Positions 35,753 through 44,810 of a stretch of 64,000 bases of DNA are shown here, one piece after another. Below the pieces are notes generated by a model. It searched no databases. It saw only the letters and a list, made by a program, of their open reading frames with translations, and was not told the DNA's origin. The DNA comes from Ruminococcus sp. AF41-9 (GTDB lineage: Bacteria; Bacillota; Clostridia; Lachnospirales; Lachnospiraceae): NCBI RefSeq assembly GCF_003477525.1, contig NZ_QUDO01000001.1, positions 1 through 64,000 on the forward strand. The letters are read 5' to 3'. Numbering within the stretch: position 1 is the first letter of the stretch; each line of letters opens with the position of its first letter. A program made the position numbers and the translations under genes.

Positions 35753-35901
35753 GCACTTATTCCATGTTCAGTATAAAAATATACAAAATGTGACTCGAAT
35801 ATAGCAAGATATGACAAGGGTATTGAAAAAGTATCAGAAAATTTATAATATAGACAAATAGAACGCTGATACTTCGGGATATGGGAAGAACGGAGGCAAC
35901 T

Positions 35902-36897
35902 ATGCCAGGATATATCATTCATCTGACAGAAGCAAAAATAATCTGTAATCTTTTGAAAAATGGAAGCCAGACTCAGAAAAAAAACGTATATAAATCATAC
36001 ACGGAGCAGGAAGTTTTTTATTATGGTTCGCTATTACCTGATGCAGGTGGAAAAACTCAGAAACAATTTTCACATTTCTGGAATGAATCAGAAAAAGGGC
36101 AGATTATTATGAACCCGGATATAGATAATTTTCTGAAGAAATATGCATTGGTTTTAAAAGAAGATCCACTGTACGGAGGATATCTGGCACATTTGCATCT
36201 GGACAGGAGTTTTTGGCAAAATTACATAAAAGCAAGTGTAGAATTCCGGGATGCAGATGGCAGGCAGACGGAATCTGTAAAAGATTTGAAAACTGTGTGG
36301 CTGAAGAAGAATGATGAAGTAATTTTGCCGGAAGACTTTTTTTCAAAAGATTATCTGTATGGCGACTATACCAGACTGAATAAACTTCTGATAAGAAAAT
36401 ATCAGCTGGTGATACCGGGCTATCATATGGAGCAGAGTCATAAGATTAAAGAGGCGGATGGTGAAAAAATGAAGAATGTGCTGGAACATTTGGAAGGATA
36501 TATTAAAAACAGCCCTGTTTGTACAGCAGAATCAGATCTCAGAGTTTTATCCATGCAGACTTTGGAGACATTTTTGAGAGAAACGGCACAGCAGTTTGTT
36601 GAGCTATATCGCGCATATACAGCGTTTAACTATGCAGTTCCGTCGTATCATCTGAAATATCAGACGACGGGAACTATGTTGAACTCCCAAGATTATAGAA
36701 AAATTGATCTGAGCAGCATGAAGCCAGGAGATATTTTTCTTAAAAGTGGACATGTAATGATGTACGTTGGAAGAAGCGAAGGCGGTTATGCAGTGTTTGA
36801 AGCAGATGCAAATGATTCCAAGTGTTCTTACAATGTATATTCTTACAGAACAATCAAAGGATATGGCTGTTATCGATTGAAAGGATTTAAAGATTAA
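35902..36897 (+). CDS. Zinc-dependent phospholipase C-like protein with C-terminal NlpC/CHAP-like region
   Basis: A 331-residue protein. The N-terminal 110 residues (MPGYIIHLTEAKI, YGSLLPDAGG, FSHFW, YGGYLAHLHLDRSFW) have the pattern of His and Asp residues of the zinc-dependent phospholipase C / S1-P1-like fold often annotated in Firmicutes. The C-terminal 80 residues (MKPGDIFLKSGHVMMYVGR, then YRTIKGYGCYRLKGF) resemble the NlpC/P60 or CHAP core with its catalytic His, but the usual preceding Cys is not evident. There is no signal peptide. The start at 35902 follows CGGAGG; an in-frame ATG at 35881 precedes that site. The combination is unusual and its role is unknown. Confidence 0.65.
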   Translation: MPGYIIHLTEAKIICNLLKNGSQTQKKNVYKSYTEQEVFYYGSLLPDAGGKTQKQFSHFWNESEKGQIIMNPDIDNFLKKYALVLKEDPLYGGYLAHLHLDRSFWQNYIKASVEFRDADGRQTESVKDLKTVWLKKNDEVILPEDFFSKDYLYGDYTRLNKLLIRKYQLVIPGYHMEQSHKIKEADGEKMKNVLEHLEGYIKNSPVCTAESDLRVLSMQTLETFLRETAQQFVELYRAYTAFNYAVPSYHLKYQTTGTMLNSQDYRKIDLSSMKPGDIFLKSGHVMMYVGRSEGGYAVFEADANDSKCSYNVYSYRTIKGYGCYRLKGFKD

Positions 36898-36916
36898 ATG
36901 ATTAAATACATAGCAA

Positions 36917-36954
36917 CAAGAATGGACTGTCGAGAAATAGACAGTCCGTTCTTG
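36917..36954 (+). terminator. Intrinsic terminator
   Basis: CAAGAATGGACTGTC pairs with GACAGTCCGTTCTTG (15 pairs, one G-U) and is followed by GTTTTG. It ends the preceding gene. Confidence 0.75.
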
Positions 36955-37316
36955 GTTTTGTGGGAAACTCGACTCAAAAATTGTCTACTAAATTTAGCTG
37001 ATTTTCTAAAAATAATAGGGATTGAGATACTATTATCAGTTTCAGGGAAAGAAGTTTGAGACCCGTCCTGTATAATGGTATAAAAAGTACCTTTCTTTTG
37101 TTGAAAAAACGCGCTTATTGAGAGAGGATGTCGATGAAAAAGAAGAAAATTGAAAGAGAAGGGTGCTTCAGATCCTGTAAAAGACACTATGAAGAATAAG
37201 AAAAGAAACTAAAACAGCCCTCAGAGTTCTGTAAAAACAGCCTGAAATATCTTTTAAACATTTATCATGAATGATATGCTGCGAAAAGATTTCAGAAATA
37301 AAACAGAAATCCACTC
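36955..37316. other. Intergenic region without a supported gene
   Basis: About 360 AT-rich bases between a terminator and the PTS promoter. A possible 23-codon frame near 37128 (MSMKKKKIEREGCF...) is very basic and has an AGAGAGG upstream, but nothing else supports it. No other feature was seen. Confidence 0.5.
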
Positions 37317-37345
37317 TTGACAAAGAGATAAAAAAGCTTTATATT
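37317..37345 (+). promoter_or_regulatory. Promoter of the PTS gene
   Basis: TTGACA at 37317-37322, a 17-base spacer and TATATT at 37340-37345, about 20 bases before the antiterminator site. Confidence 0.8.
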
Positions 37346-37364
37346 AATCCTCGGATTTAGATTT

Positions 37365-37441
37365 GGTGTGTTACTGGATAGCAGGCATTAACCAGTCATA
37401 AATGTTATTTTTTAATATTTATGGGGGTTAGTGCCTTTTTT
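37365..37441 (+). promoter_or_regulatory. Ribonucleic antiterminator (RAT) overlapping an intrinsic terminator
   Basis: GGTGTGTTACTGGATAGCAG with GCATTAACC (37365-37393) matches the RAT sites bound by BglG/LicT/GlcT proteins. Its 3' half overlaps a terminator: GGCATTAACC pairs with GGTTAGTGCC (37426-37435), with an inner CATAAAT/ATTTATG helix and six T at 37436-37441. Binding of the antiterminator encoded at 40997-41830 should allow read-through into the PTS gene 180 bases downstream. Confidence 0.85.
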
Positions 37442-37624
37442 GATGCATTTTTTGCGGCAAAACGCGGAATAATCATTTGTCAGAAGGTTTTAATCTCCCA
37501 GAAAAACAAGGCTGTTATTCAGACAGAAGCTCTTTATCAGATTAGATTTACAATGAAGAAGGAAAAAGGGAACTGATTTGAATGATATTGCCTGCACGAT
37601 TTTAGGAAAAGGAGACAAAAAAAC

Positions 37625-39909
37625 ATGAAAGACAAAATCTTTGGAGTGTTGCAGCGTGTGGGAAGATCCTTTATGCTTCCGATTGCAATCCTCCCGGTCG
37701 CAGGTCTGCTGCTTGGCATCGGCAGTTCCTTCACAAATGAAACAACCATCGCTACTTACGGATTACAGAAGATCCTCGGAAGCGGTACATTACTGAATTC
37801 CCTTCTGATCATTATGAACAAGGTCGGAAGTGCGGTATTTGACAACCTGCCGTTGATCTTTGCAGTTGGTGTTGCCATCGGTATGGCGAAGAAAGAGAAA
37901 GAAGTTGCAGCTCTTTCCGCGCTGATCGCATATTTTGTTATGAATGTAGCAATCAATGCCATGCTTCTCATCAATGGTGAGATTACTGCTGACGGACAGA
38001 TTGCAGCTGGTGTACTGGAAGGTACTGTGACTTCTGTATGTGGAATCCAGTCCTTACAGATGGGTGTATTTGGTGGTATTATCGTAGGTCTTGGTGTTGC
38101 GGCACTTCATAACCGTTTTCACAAGATTGTGCTTCCGAATGCGCTGTCATTCTTCGGTGGTTCCAGATTTGTGCCGATCATTTCCACAATCGTATATATG
38201 TTTGTGGGAATCCTGATGTATTTTGTATGGCCGGTAGTTCAGAATGGTATTTATGCTCTGGGTGGTCTGGTAACAGGCAGCGGCTATGTTGGAACTTTGA
38301 TTTTTGGTATTATCAAACGTGCGCTGATTCCGTTTGGTCTGCACCATGTATTCTATATGCCGTTCTGGCAGACAGCAGTCGGCGGTACCATGGAAGTAGC
38401 AGGACAGATGGTACAGGGCGGACAGAATATTTTCTTTGCACAGCTTGCTGATTCTGCAAATGTGGCACATTTCAGTGCAGATGCAACCAGATATTTTTCA
38501 GGTGAGTTTATTTTTATGATCTTCGGTCTTCCGGGAGCAGCACTGGCGATGTACCGCTGTGCAAAACCTGAGAAGAAAAAAGCAGCAGGCGGACTTCTTC
38601 TTTCCGCAGCACTGGCATGTATGTTTACAGGTATCACAGAGCCACTGGAATTTTCCTTCCTGTTTGTAGCTCCGGCACTGTTTGTAGTGCAGGTGATTCT
38701 GGCAGGTGCGGCTTATATGATCGCACATATCCTGAATATCGCAGTAGGACTTACTTTCTCAGGTGGTTTTCTCGACCTGTTCCTGTTTGGTATTTTGCAG
38801 GGAAATGCAAAGACAAGCTGGCTGAGAATCATCCGGTGGGTATTATTTATTTTATTTTGTACTATGTGATCTTTACATTCATGATCAAAAAATTTGACTT
38901 TAAGACTCCGGGACGTGAGGATGACGATACAGAGACAAAACTTTATACAAAAGCAGATGTAAATGCAAGAAAAGAAGCCGGAAAGGCAGCAGGTGCGGCT
39001 GCAACAACATCCAGTGACCCGGTAAGTGAACTGATCACCAGAGGCCTTGGCGGAAAGAAAAATATCGTAGACGTTGACTGTTGTGCAACCAGACTTCGTA
39101 TCACAGTTGCAGAGCCTGAGAGAGTTCGTGATGAACTTCTGAAACAGACAGATTCCAGAGGAATCGTGAAAAAGGGACAGGGCGTACAGGTTATTTATGG
39201 CCCTCATGTAACAGTTATTAAGGCAAAACTGGAAGAATATCTGGAGACTGCTCCGAATGAATTTGCGGAAGATGCGCAGGAAAATGTTCAGGAAACACAG
39301 AACAATGCTGTAACAGAATCCGGAAATGACGCGTCAGGAAATGCAAATGGACAGAATAACGTGGCAGCACAGAACCAGAGTGCAGGAACTGACAATGTGG
39401 GTAATACAGCACAGACAACAGCACCTGTAAAAGAAGAAAAGATCAGAAAAACAGCAATTATTTACAGCCCTGTAGACGGAATCGCAGCAGATCTTTCTAC
39501 TGCACCGGATGAAGGCTTTGCAGGAAAAATGATGGGCGACGGCGCAGTAGTAACTCCGACAGAAGGCACTGTATATGCACCGGCAGACGGCGAAGTTGAG
39601 TTCATTTTTGATACAAAACACGCCATCGGCTTCCAGACAGATTCCGGTATTCCGATGCTTCTCCACATGGGAATTGATACTGTAAAACTGGAAGGAAAAG
39701 GCTTCGAAATTCTGGTAACAGAAGGCCAGAAAGTGAAAAAAGGCGAGCCGATGATGAAACTCGATTTAGAGTTCTTAGCCGCTAATGCTCCGTCTATCAC
39801 TTCTCCAATTCTTGATACAGAACCGGAAGACAACCAGAGAATCAGACTTCTCGCAAACGGTGAAATTAAGGCTGGTGAACCGTTGTTTGCGGTGGAAACA
39901 TTGGAATAA
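37625..39909 (+). pseudogene. ptsG: Glucose-family PTS transporter EIICBA, one-base frameshift
   Basis: A phosphotransferase system transporter with membrane EIIC domain (residues about 1-410), EIIB (CATRLRITV, phospho-Cys) and, after an Asn/Gln-rich linker, EIIA (MLLHMGIDTVKL, phospho-His). It imports and phosphorylates a sugar, probably glucose or a related hexose; N-acetylglucosamine cannot be ruled out. The frame breaks near 38833 (TSWLRII): restoring one C (CCC) gives IIPVGIIYFILYY and fuses both parts into a normal protein of about 760 residues, so the gene may be intact. Control is by the RAT/terminator leader. Confidence 0.85.
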
Positions 39910-39951
39910 TGTTATAGGATAGAAATAGCCAGGCTGAAAATAGCAAAAACA

Positions 39952-40008
39952 AAAGAACAGTTAGATGATTAAAAGAGTTAAATCTCTTGATCGTCGGACT
40001 GTTCTTTC
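39952..40008 (+). terminator. Terminator of the PTS gene
   Basis: AAAGAACAGT pairs with ACTGTTCTTT, with an inner AAAGAG/CTCTT helix, at 39952-40008. Confidence 0.75.
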
Positions 40009-40381
40009 TAGTTAAAAGTGGTATTTGACTGAGGAGTAGAGAATAGAAAGTTTTACAGAACTTCCAGAAAAATACAGAGAGGAATAAGGCTTCACCTGGA
40101 TAATTGTTTGAAATGGTAAATTTCGTTGCAACCACGCACCCTATGGGTCAAAAGAGATGCAGGAGAGGTGACGTCTGCCAGATAATGATTCGGTTTAGCC
40201 AATATAGACATATATACCATCAATTTGGGAAAATTGGTGGTATTTTTATGAGCATTTTTATGAAGTATGTTGTTTAAAAGTATTTTTAGAAAATGCAACA
40301 AATTTGTATGACTGGTAGGATTTTGCATAAAAATATGATACACTTGAGTTATCCAAATTACAAAGAAAAAGGAGGCTTTTT
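40009..40381 (+). other. Intergenic region with one extra terminator-like hairpin
   Basis: No gene is supported. At 40214-40247, ATACCATCAATTT pairs with AAATTGGTGGTAT (13 pairs, one G-U, loop GGGA) followed by TTTTAT, a good terminator with no recognised gene ahead of it. It may end a short transcript or be left over from a lost gene. Confidence 0.55.
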
Positions 40382-40774
40382 ATGGTTGCAGAAGAATTGT
40401 ATATACTAAAGCATAAAGATCTGGACGTAGCCATGGTAAAGATCAGTACTTTTTCTGGAAGAATTGAATATATTCTGGAAATATATCTGCCGGAAGAACT
40501 TCCAGTCGGATGTGGTTCTGATGGTACCGGACTCATAGAATGGTGGAATATGCGGGCAGTTCCTGATGCAAGAAAAGGAATCCAGCAGGCACTGAGAATT
40601 TTGAATGAGGAGACGAGTCAGTCTCTAATGTTAGCGGCTTATGGTCTGAGCCTGACAGACCATTACTGGATGCAGCCTGTTTCCAGAGAATTGTACTGGA
40701 AGGATATTAATTTTTTTGAAAATGATTTTTCTGATGGGTTGGGCGATTTACTGACAGATACCGGGCGAAAATGA
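40382..40774 (+). pseudogene. HipA-like toxin, N-terminal fragment
   Basis: A 130-residue protein matching the N-terminal part of the Lachnospiraceae HipA-like kinase family as I recall it: the start MVAEELYILKHKDLDVAMV, then WWNMRAVPDARKGI, then GLSLTDHYWMQP and INFFENDFSDGLGDLL. The kinase catalytic part that should follow (residues 130 to over 300) is absent. It overlaps the next fragment by four bases (ATGA). It is probably a relic of a toxin-antitoxin-like locus. Confidence 0.6.
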
Positions 40775-41013
40775 CAGAAGAATGGCTGGATTTTATTGTA
40801 GATTGCCGAAGTGGAAAAGATCATGAATATGATATTGTAATTGGAGCCATGGCAGATGATCAGATTTACAATTTTGTTTCTGATTATATCGATGGTGTGA
40901 TAACAAGAGAACAATTTTGGGTAAATGCTATAAAAACAGGTAAATGTTTCAGAAACATTATAGCGGATCAATACAAAATGAGGGGATTACAACGAGATGT
41001 ACAGAGTGAGTAA
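40771..41013 (+). pseudogene. DUF3990-like protein, C-terminal fragment
   Basis: An 80-residue frame reading EEWLDFIVDCRSGK, YDIVIGAMADDQI and then VITREQFW. It matches the C-terminal half of DUF3990 proteins, an ADP-ribosyltransferase-like family often encoded beside HipA-like genes in gut Firmicutes. The N-terminal half with the catalytic region is missing. Deletion between neighbouring genes of such a module would create this arrangement. Its end overlaps the antiterminator gene start by 17 bases. Confidence 0.5.
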
Positions 41014-41830
41014 AGTATTAAACAACAACGGTGTCATAGCCATTGATATGGACGAAAACCAGGAATATGTGATCCTGGGCAAGGGTGTCGGATTTGGGAA
41101 AAAGGTCAGCCAGCGTTTTGATAAGCCACAGGAGTGTACTATGTACCGCCTGGCACAGGAGACGGAGCGTGGATCTGCGAAGGAGCTGGTAAAGGGAATC
41201 GAGCCGGAATATCTGGAAATTGCAGATGCGATCCTGACAGAGGCGCAGAAAGTATTTGGAGATTCCATAGACAGAGGAATTCTCTTTCCACTTGCAGACC
41301 ATATCTCCTTTGCTGTGGCCAGAATCCGCAGAAACGAGCAGATCAGCAATCCACTGACTGAAGATATCAAGGTTCTTTTCTACAGTGAATTTAAGGTTGC
41401 GGAAACACTGAAAACAATCCTGAAAGAGAGACTTCAGATAGAGATTGATGATCATGAAGTAGGGTACGTGGCATTGCATATTCATTCTGCAATTGGTGAT
41501 GAGAAAGTATCTGTTGCCATGCAGACTGCAAGAGCTGTGAGAGAGTGCATCGACATGATTGAGAAAGCGACAGGCGAGCCGATTGATGTACTGTCACTGT
41601 CTTATAATCGTCTGATGAATCATATGAAATATATGGTGGCGCGTGCGTCTACAGGAGAGAAACTGAACCTGGATATGAATGAGTATATGCTGGATCAGTA
41701 TCCACAGGCTTATGAGATTGCCGCTGATATCTGTAAGAATCTGGAAGGATGTATCGGGCATAAGCTGGACGAGACGGAGATTGGGTATCTGGCAATGCAT
41801 ATCCAGAGAGTCTATAAAGATGCGGTGTGA
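40997..41830 (+). CDS. BglG/LicT/GlcT-family transcription antiterminator
   Basis: A 277-residue RNA-binding antiterminator. The N-terminal CAT domain (YRVSKVLNNNGVIAIDMD, VILGKGVGFGKK) binds RAT RNA, and two PRD domains follow (about 65-170 and 175-277) with conserved histidines in FPLADHISF, VGYVALHIHSA, NRLMNHMKYM and IGYLAMHIQRV, sites phosphorylated by the PTS. The RAT ahead of the PTS gene at 37365 is its likely target. A bidirectional terminator follows. Confidence 0.93.
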   Translation: MYRVSKVLNNNGVIAIDMDENQEYVILGKGVGFGKKVSQRFDKPQECTMYRLAQETERGSAKELVKGIEPEYLEIADAILTEAQKVFGDSIDRGILFPLADHISFAVARIRRNEQISNPLTEDIKVLFYSEFKVAETLKTILKERLQIEIDDHEVGYVALHIHSAIGDEKVSVAMQTARAVRECIDMIEKATGEPIDVLSLSYNRLMNHMKYMVARASTGEKLNLDMNEYMLDQYPQAYEIAADICKNLEGCIGHKLDETEIGYLAMHIQRVYKDAV

Positions 41831-41844
41831 GAATTGGTGAAAAA

Positions 41845-41872
41845 AGAAAGTTCCCTTATTTCAGGAACTTTC
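41845..41872. terminator. Bidirectional terminator between convergent genes
   Basis: AGAAAGTTCC pairs with GGAACTTTCT around a nine-base loop, between the antiterminator gene and the aldehyde dehydrogenase gene. It overlaps the last codons of the latter. Confidence 0.75.
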
Positions 41873-43259
41873 TGAGCAGTTTTTCATAAACTTTTCTATA
41901 TGGCTGGTATCTCATCGGGAGGTCCGGCCATGTTTTTTTGTCTACAATACTCTTGTAATGGGAGAAAGTATTGAAACCTTCTTTTCCATGGTAGGAGCCC
42001 ATACCGCTTTCTCCAAAGCCTCCGAATCCCATCTCACTGGTAGCCAGATGAATGATCGTGTCATTCACACAGCCGCCACCGAAACCACAGTGTGAAGTTA
42101 CTTTTTCAGCAACCGCTTTGTTGGAAGTGAAGATGTATAAAGCCAGTGGATGTGCCATGGAATTAATATTTACAATGGCTTCATCCAGTGAATCATAAGT
42201 CAGTACAGGAAGTACCGGACCGAAGATTTCTTCCTGCATGACAGCGTCCTGGAAAGTAACATGATCCATTACAGTAGGTGCAATCTGCAGAGTACCTGGA
42301 TTGCAGTCTCCGCCGCAGACGACTTTGGCCGGGTCGATCAGGTTATGGATGCGTGTGAAGTGTTTCTCATTAATGATTTTTCCGTAATTTTTGTTATTCA
42401 GAGGGGTAGAACCAAACTGTTTTTTTATTTGTTTCTGAATTTGACGGATTAGTTCATCCTTGATTTCTTTGTCACAGTAAATATAATCCGGTGCCACACA
42501 GGTCTGTCCACAGTTGAGATATTTTCCAAATACAATTCGTCTGGCGGTCAGTTTGAGATTGGCACTTTTCTCTACAATACAGGGGCTTTTTCCGCCGAGT
42601 TCGAGGGTAACAGGAGTCAGGTGTGCAGAGGCTTTTGCCATTACTTCACGACCTACGTGTTGGCTTCCGGTGAAAAAGATATAGTCAAAATGTTCATTAA
42701 GCAGAGAAGTGTTCTCTGCACGTCCACCATTTACGACTGCTACATAATGCGGATCAAAGCATTCGTCGATGATAGATTCAATCACACGGTTTGTATTCGG
42801 TGAGTACGCACTTGGTTTCAGTACAACTGTATTTCCGGCGGCAATGGCATCTACCAGCGGATCGATTGTGAGCAGGAAAGGATAATTCCATGGGCTCATG
42901 ACCAGAACCACACCGTAAGGAGATGGTTTTTTGTAACTTCTGGAAGCGAACTGAGCGATTGGAGTCAGCACAGTCTTTTCTTTTGCATAAGATGGGGTGT
43001 GGCGGATCATGTAGCTGAGTTCTGAGAGTACAAGACCTACTTCACACATATAAGACTCAAAATTACTTTTTCCCAGATCACGTTTCAGGGCTTCATTGAT
43101 AAGCGGCTCATATTTCTGAATACAGACCCTTAATTTCTTTAAAGCTTCCAGCCTTTTTTCTACCGGTAAAGTAGCACCTGTATAGAAATAACTGCGTTGT
43201 TTCTGGACGATTTCTTTGATTTCTGTTTCTGTCATAGAACAAACTCTCCTTATCATCAA
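41856..43259 (-). CDS. Aldehyde dehydrogenase (NAD(P)-dependent)
   Basis: A 467-residue enzyme of the class 3-like aldehyde dehydrogenase family. Seen are MSPWNYPFLLTIDPLVDAIA, the catalytic Glu in VTLELGGKSPCIV and the catalytic Cys in NCGQTCVAPDYI. It oxidises aldehydes to acids, or works in reverse; the substrate is unknown. It lies 10 bases downstream of an iron-dependent alcohol dehydrogenase on the same strand, and the two should form an operon interconverting alcohol, aldehyde and acid. Confidence 0.93.
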   Translation of the reverse strand: MMIRRVCSMTETEIKEIVQKQRSYFYTGATLPVEKRLEALKKLRVCIQKYEPLINEALKRDLGKSNFESYMCEVGLVLSELSYMIRHTPSYAKEKTVLTPIAQFASRSYKKPSPYGVVLVMSPWNYPFLLTIDPLVDAIAAGNTVVLKPSAYSPNTNRVIESIIDECFDPHYVAVVNGGRAENTSLLNEHFDYIFFTGSQHVGREVMAKASAHLTPVTLELGGKSPCIVEKSANLKLTARRIVFGKYLNCGQTCVAPDYIYCDKEIKDELIRQIQKQIKKQFGSTPLNNKNYGKIINEKHFTRIHNLIDPAKVVCGGDCNPGTLQIAPTVMDHVTFQDAVMQEEIFGPVLPVLTYDSLDEAIVNINSMAHPLALYIFTSNKAVAEKVTSHCGFGGGCVNDTIIHLATSEMGFGGFGESGMGSYHGKEGFNTFSHYKSIVDKKTWPDLPMRYQPYRKVYEKLLRKFLK

Positions 43260-43269
43260 AGTTGGAATA

Positions 43270-44496
43270 CTAGCAAGCGATTTCTGAATTATTTTCTGCA
43301 GGAATCAGCATGTAATAGAATTTCTCAAGTTCAGAAGCATCCATCAGTTTCGGCACTGGATACAATGGATTTGCTTCTTTATCTGCATAATGTGCCAGTT
43401 TCGGAATATCAGTTTCCTGAATTTCTTTTACAGTATTTCCAATTCCAAATTTCTCTTTCATTTCTTCAATTGCCTGGATAAAAAGTTCTGCTGCCTCATG
43501 ATCCGGCATGCTTTTATCAGCAACTCCGGCAGCAACAGCCAGGTTGTGGAGCTTTTTGTCAATACAGCTTCCATATTCACGAAGCACCATCGGCAGCAGG
43601 ACTGCATTGGCAAGTCCATGAGGAACATTATATTCTCCTCCAAGTGAATGTGCAACTGCATGTACGTATCCTACATAAGATTTGGTAAAAGCACAGCCGG
43701 CATAGAAAGAAGCATGGAGCATATTTCGTCTGGCATGAATATTATCGCCCTGGTCATGAGCAGTATAAATGTTCTCAAAAATCAGCTTTACAGCCTTTAA
43801 AGCATCTTTACGTGTATCAATGGTTGTGGAATTTCCGATATATGCTTCCACTGCGTGAGTCAGTGCATCCATACCTGTAGTGGCGGTGATAAAAGGCGGA
43901 AGGCTTAAGGTAACTTTCGGGTCCAGGACTGCATAGCGCGGGATCAGCGGAAAGTCATTGATTGCATATTTATATCTGGTATCCGCATCGGTAATGACAG
44001 CGGCGAGAGTGGTTTCACTTCCTGTACCAGCAGTGGTCGGAACTGCGATGAGAAGCGGCAGTTTTTTGTGTACTTTCAGGATTCCTTTCATCTGAGCCAG
44101 AGATTGTTTCGGTTTTACTGCACGTGCACCGACAGCTTTGGCACAGTCCATACTGGAACCGCCGCCAAAACCGATGATCACATCACATCCGTTCTCATGA
44201 TAGAGATCCAGTGCTTCCTGGACATTTACAGTAGTAGGGTTGGCAACTGTTTTGTCATACATGGTATACGGGATACCTGCCTCTTTCAGGGCTTTTTCCA
44301 GACGTCTGGTAAGTCCGAGTCTGGCAATCCCTGCATCTGTAATGATCAGTACGTGTGTACATTTGTGACGCATAATGATCTCCGGAAGTTCTTTGACACT
44401 TCCTGCGATTTTCGGTTTGCGGTAAGGTAAAAATGGAATGGCAATGTGAAAAGCTTTTTGAAAAGCCCTGCAATATATTTTTCTGACTGGATTCAT
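43270..44496 (-). CDS. Iron-containing alcohol dehydrogenase
   Basis: A 408-residue group III alcohol dehydrogenase. The NAD-binding GFGGGSSMDCAKA and PTTAGTGSE motifs and the metal-ligand histidines in GMDALTHAVEAY, YVHAVAHSLGG and PHGLANAV are present. It reduces aldehydes or ketones or oxidises alcohols. It is the first gene of the operon, behind the promoter at 44589-44617. Confidence 0.95.
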   Translation of the reverse strand: MNPVRKIYCRAFQKAFHIAIPFLPYRKPKIAGSVKELPEIIMRHKCTHVLIITDAGIARLGLTRRLEKALKEAGIPYTMYDKTVANPTTVNVQEALDLYHENGCDVIIGFGGGSSMDCAKAVGARAVKPKQSLAQMKGILKVHKKLPLLIAVPTTAGTGSETTLAAVITDADTRYKYAINDFPLIPRYAVLDPKVTLSLPPFITATTGMDALTHAVEAYIGNSTTIDTRKDALKAVKLIFENIYTAHDQGDNIHARRNMLHASFYAGCAFTKSYVGYVHAVAHSLGGEYNVPHGLANAVLLPMVLREYGSCIDKKLHNLAVAAGVADKSMPDHEAAELFIQAIEEMKEKFGIGNTVKEIQETDIPKLAHYADKEANPLYPVPKLMDASELEKFYYMLIPAENNSEIAC

Positions 44497-44588
44497 AATA
44501 AGTTTTCCCCTCTGAAATTAATGAATAAATGACCGGTACATCGTCCAGAACAAAAGAACTTCGCCCGAATCAATAGATAACTAAGAAA

Positions 44589-44617
44589 AATATAGCAAGG
44601 TGAAAAAGAAAAGTCAA
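44589..44617 (-). promoter_or_regulatory. Promoter of the alcohol/aldehyde dehydrogenase operon
   Basis: On the minus strand TTGACT (44612-44617), a 17-base spacer and TATATT (44589-44594), about 93 bases before the start codon. Confidence 0.7.
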
Positions 44618-44690
44618 TATATTTTGAATATCAAAAATTATGAATGGCATAATATTCCTTTTTGCTGCAGTGAAATCCTGCCCGGGGGAA

Positions 44691-44739
44691 TTTTATGTCA
44701 TAGTAAGAATAATATAAAACAATTTCTTATGACATAAAA
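44691..44739. promoter_or_regulatory. Paired TATGWCATA dyads
   Basis: TTTTATGTCATA (44691-44702) and TATGACATAAAA (44728-44739) form a perfect 12-base inverted repeat. Each half contains the nine-base palindrome TATGWCATA, and the palindrome centres are 34 bases apart, about three helical turns. They lie about 75 bases upstream of the dehydrogenase promoter and just past the gntR terminator, so they may bind a regulator in tandem. Confidence 0.5.
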
Positions 44740-44788
44740 AATACTGTACATCTCATGAATATCATAAAACATGGGAGATACAGTATTT
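44738..44788 (-). terminator. Terminator of the gntR gene
   Basis: AAATACTGTA pairs with the CAGTATTT arm, with an inner ATCTC/GAGAT helix; on the minus strand it ends in a T-run. Confidence 0.75.
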
Positions 44789-44810
44789 GACGAAAATTCT
44801 ATTTTGTAGT

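Noticed and set aside
37128..37199. Small basic protein near 37128
   Set aside because: It has a possible ribosome binding site but no conservation evidence, no promoter and a composition easily produced by AT-rich DNA.
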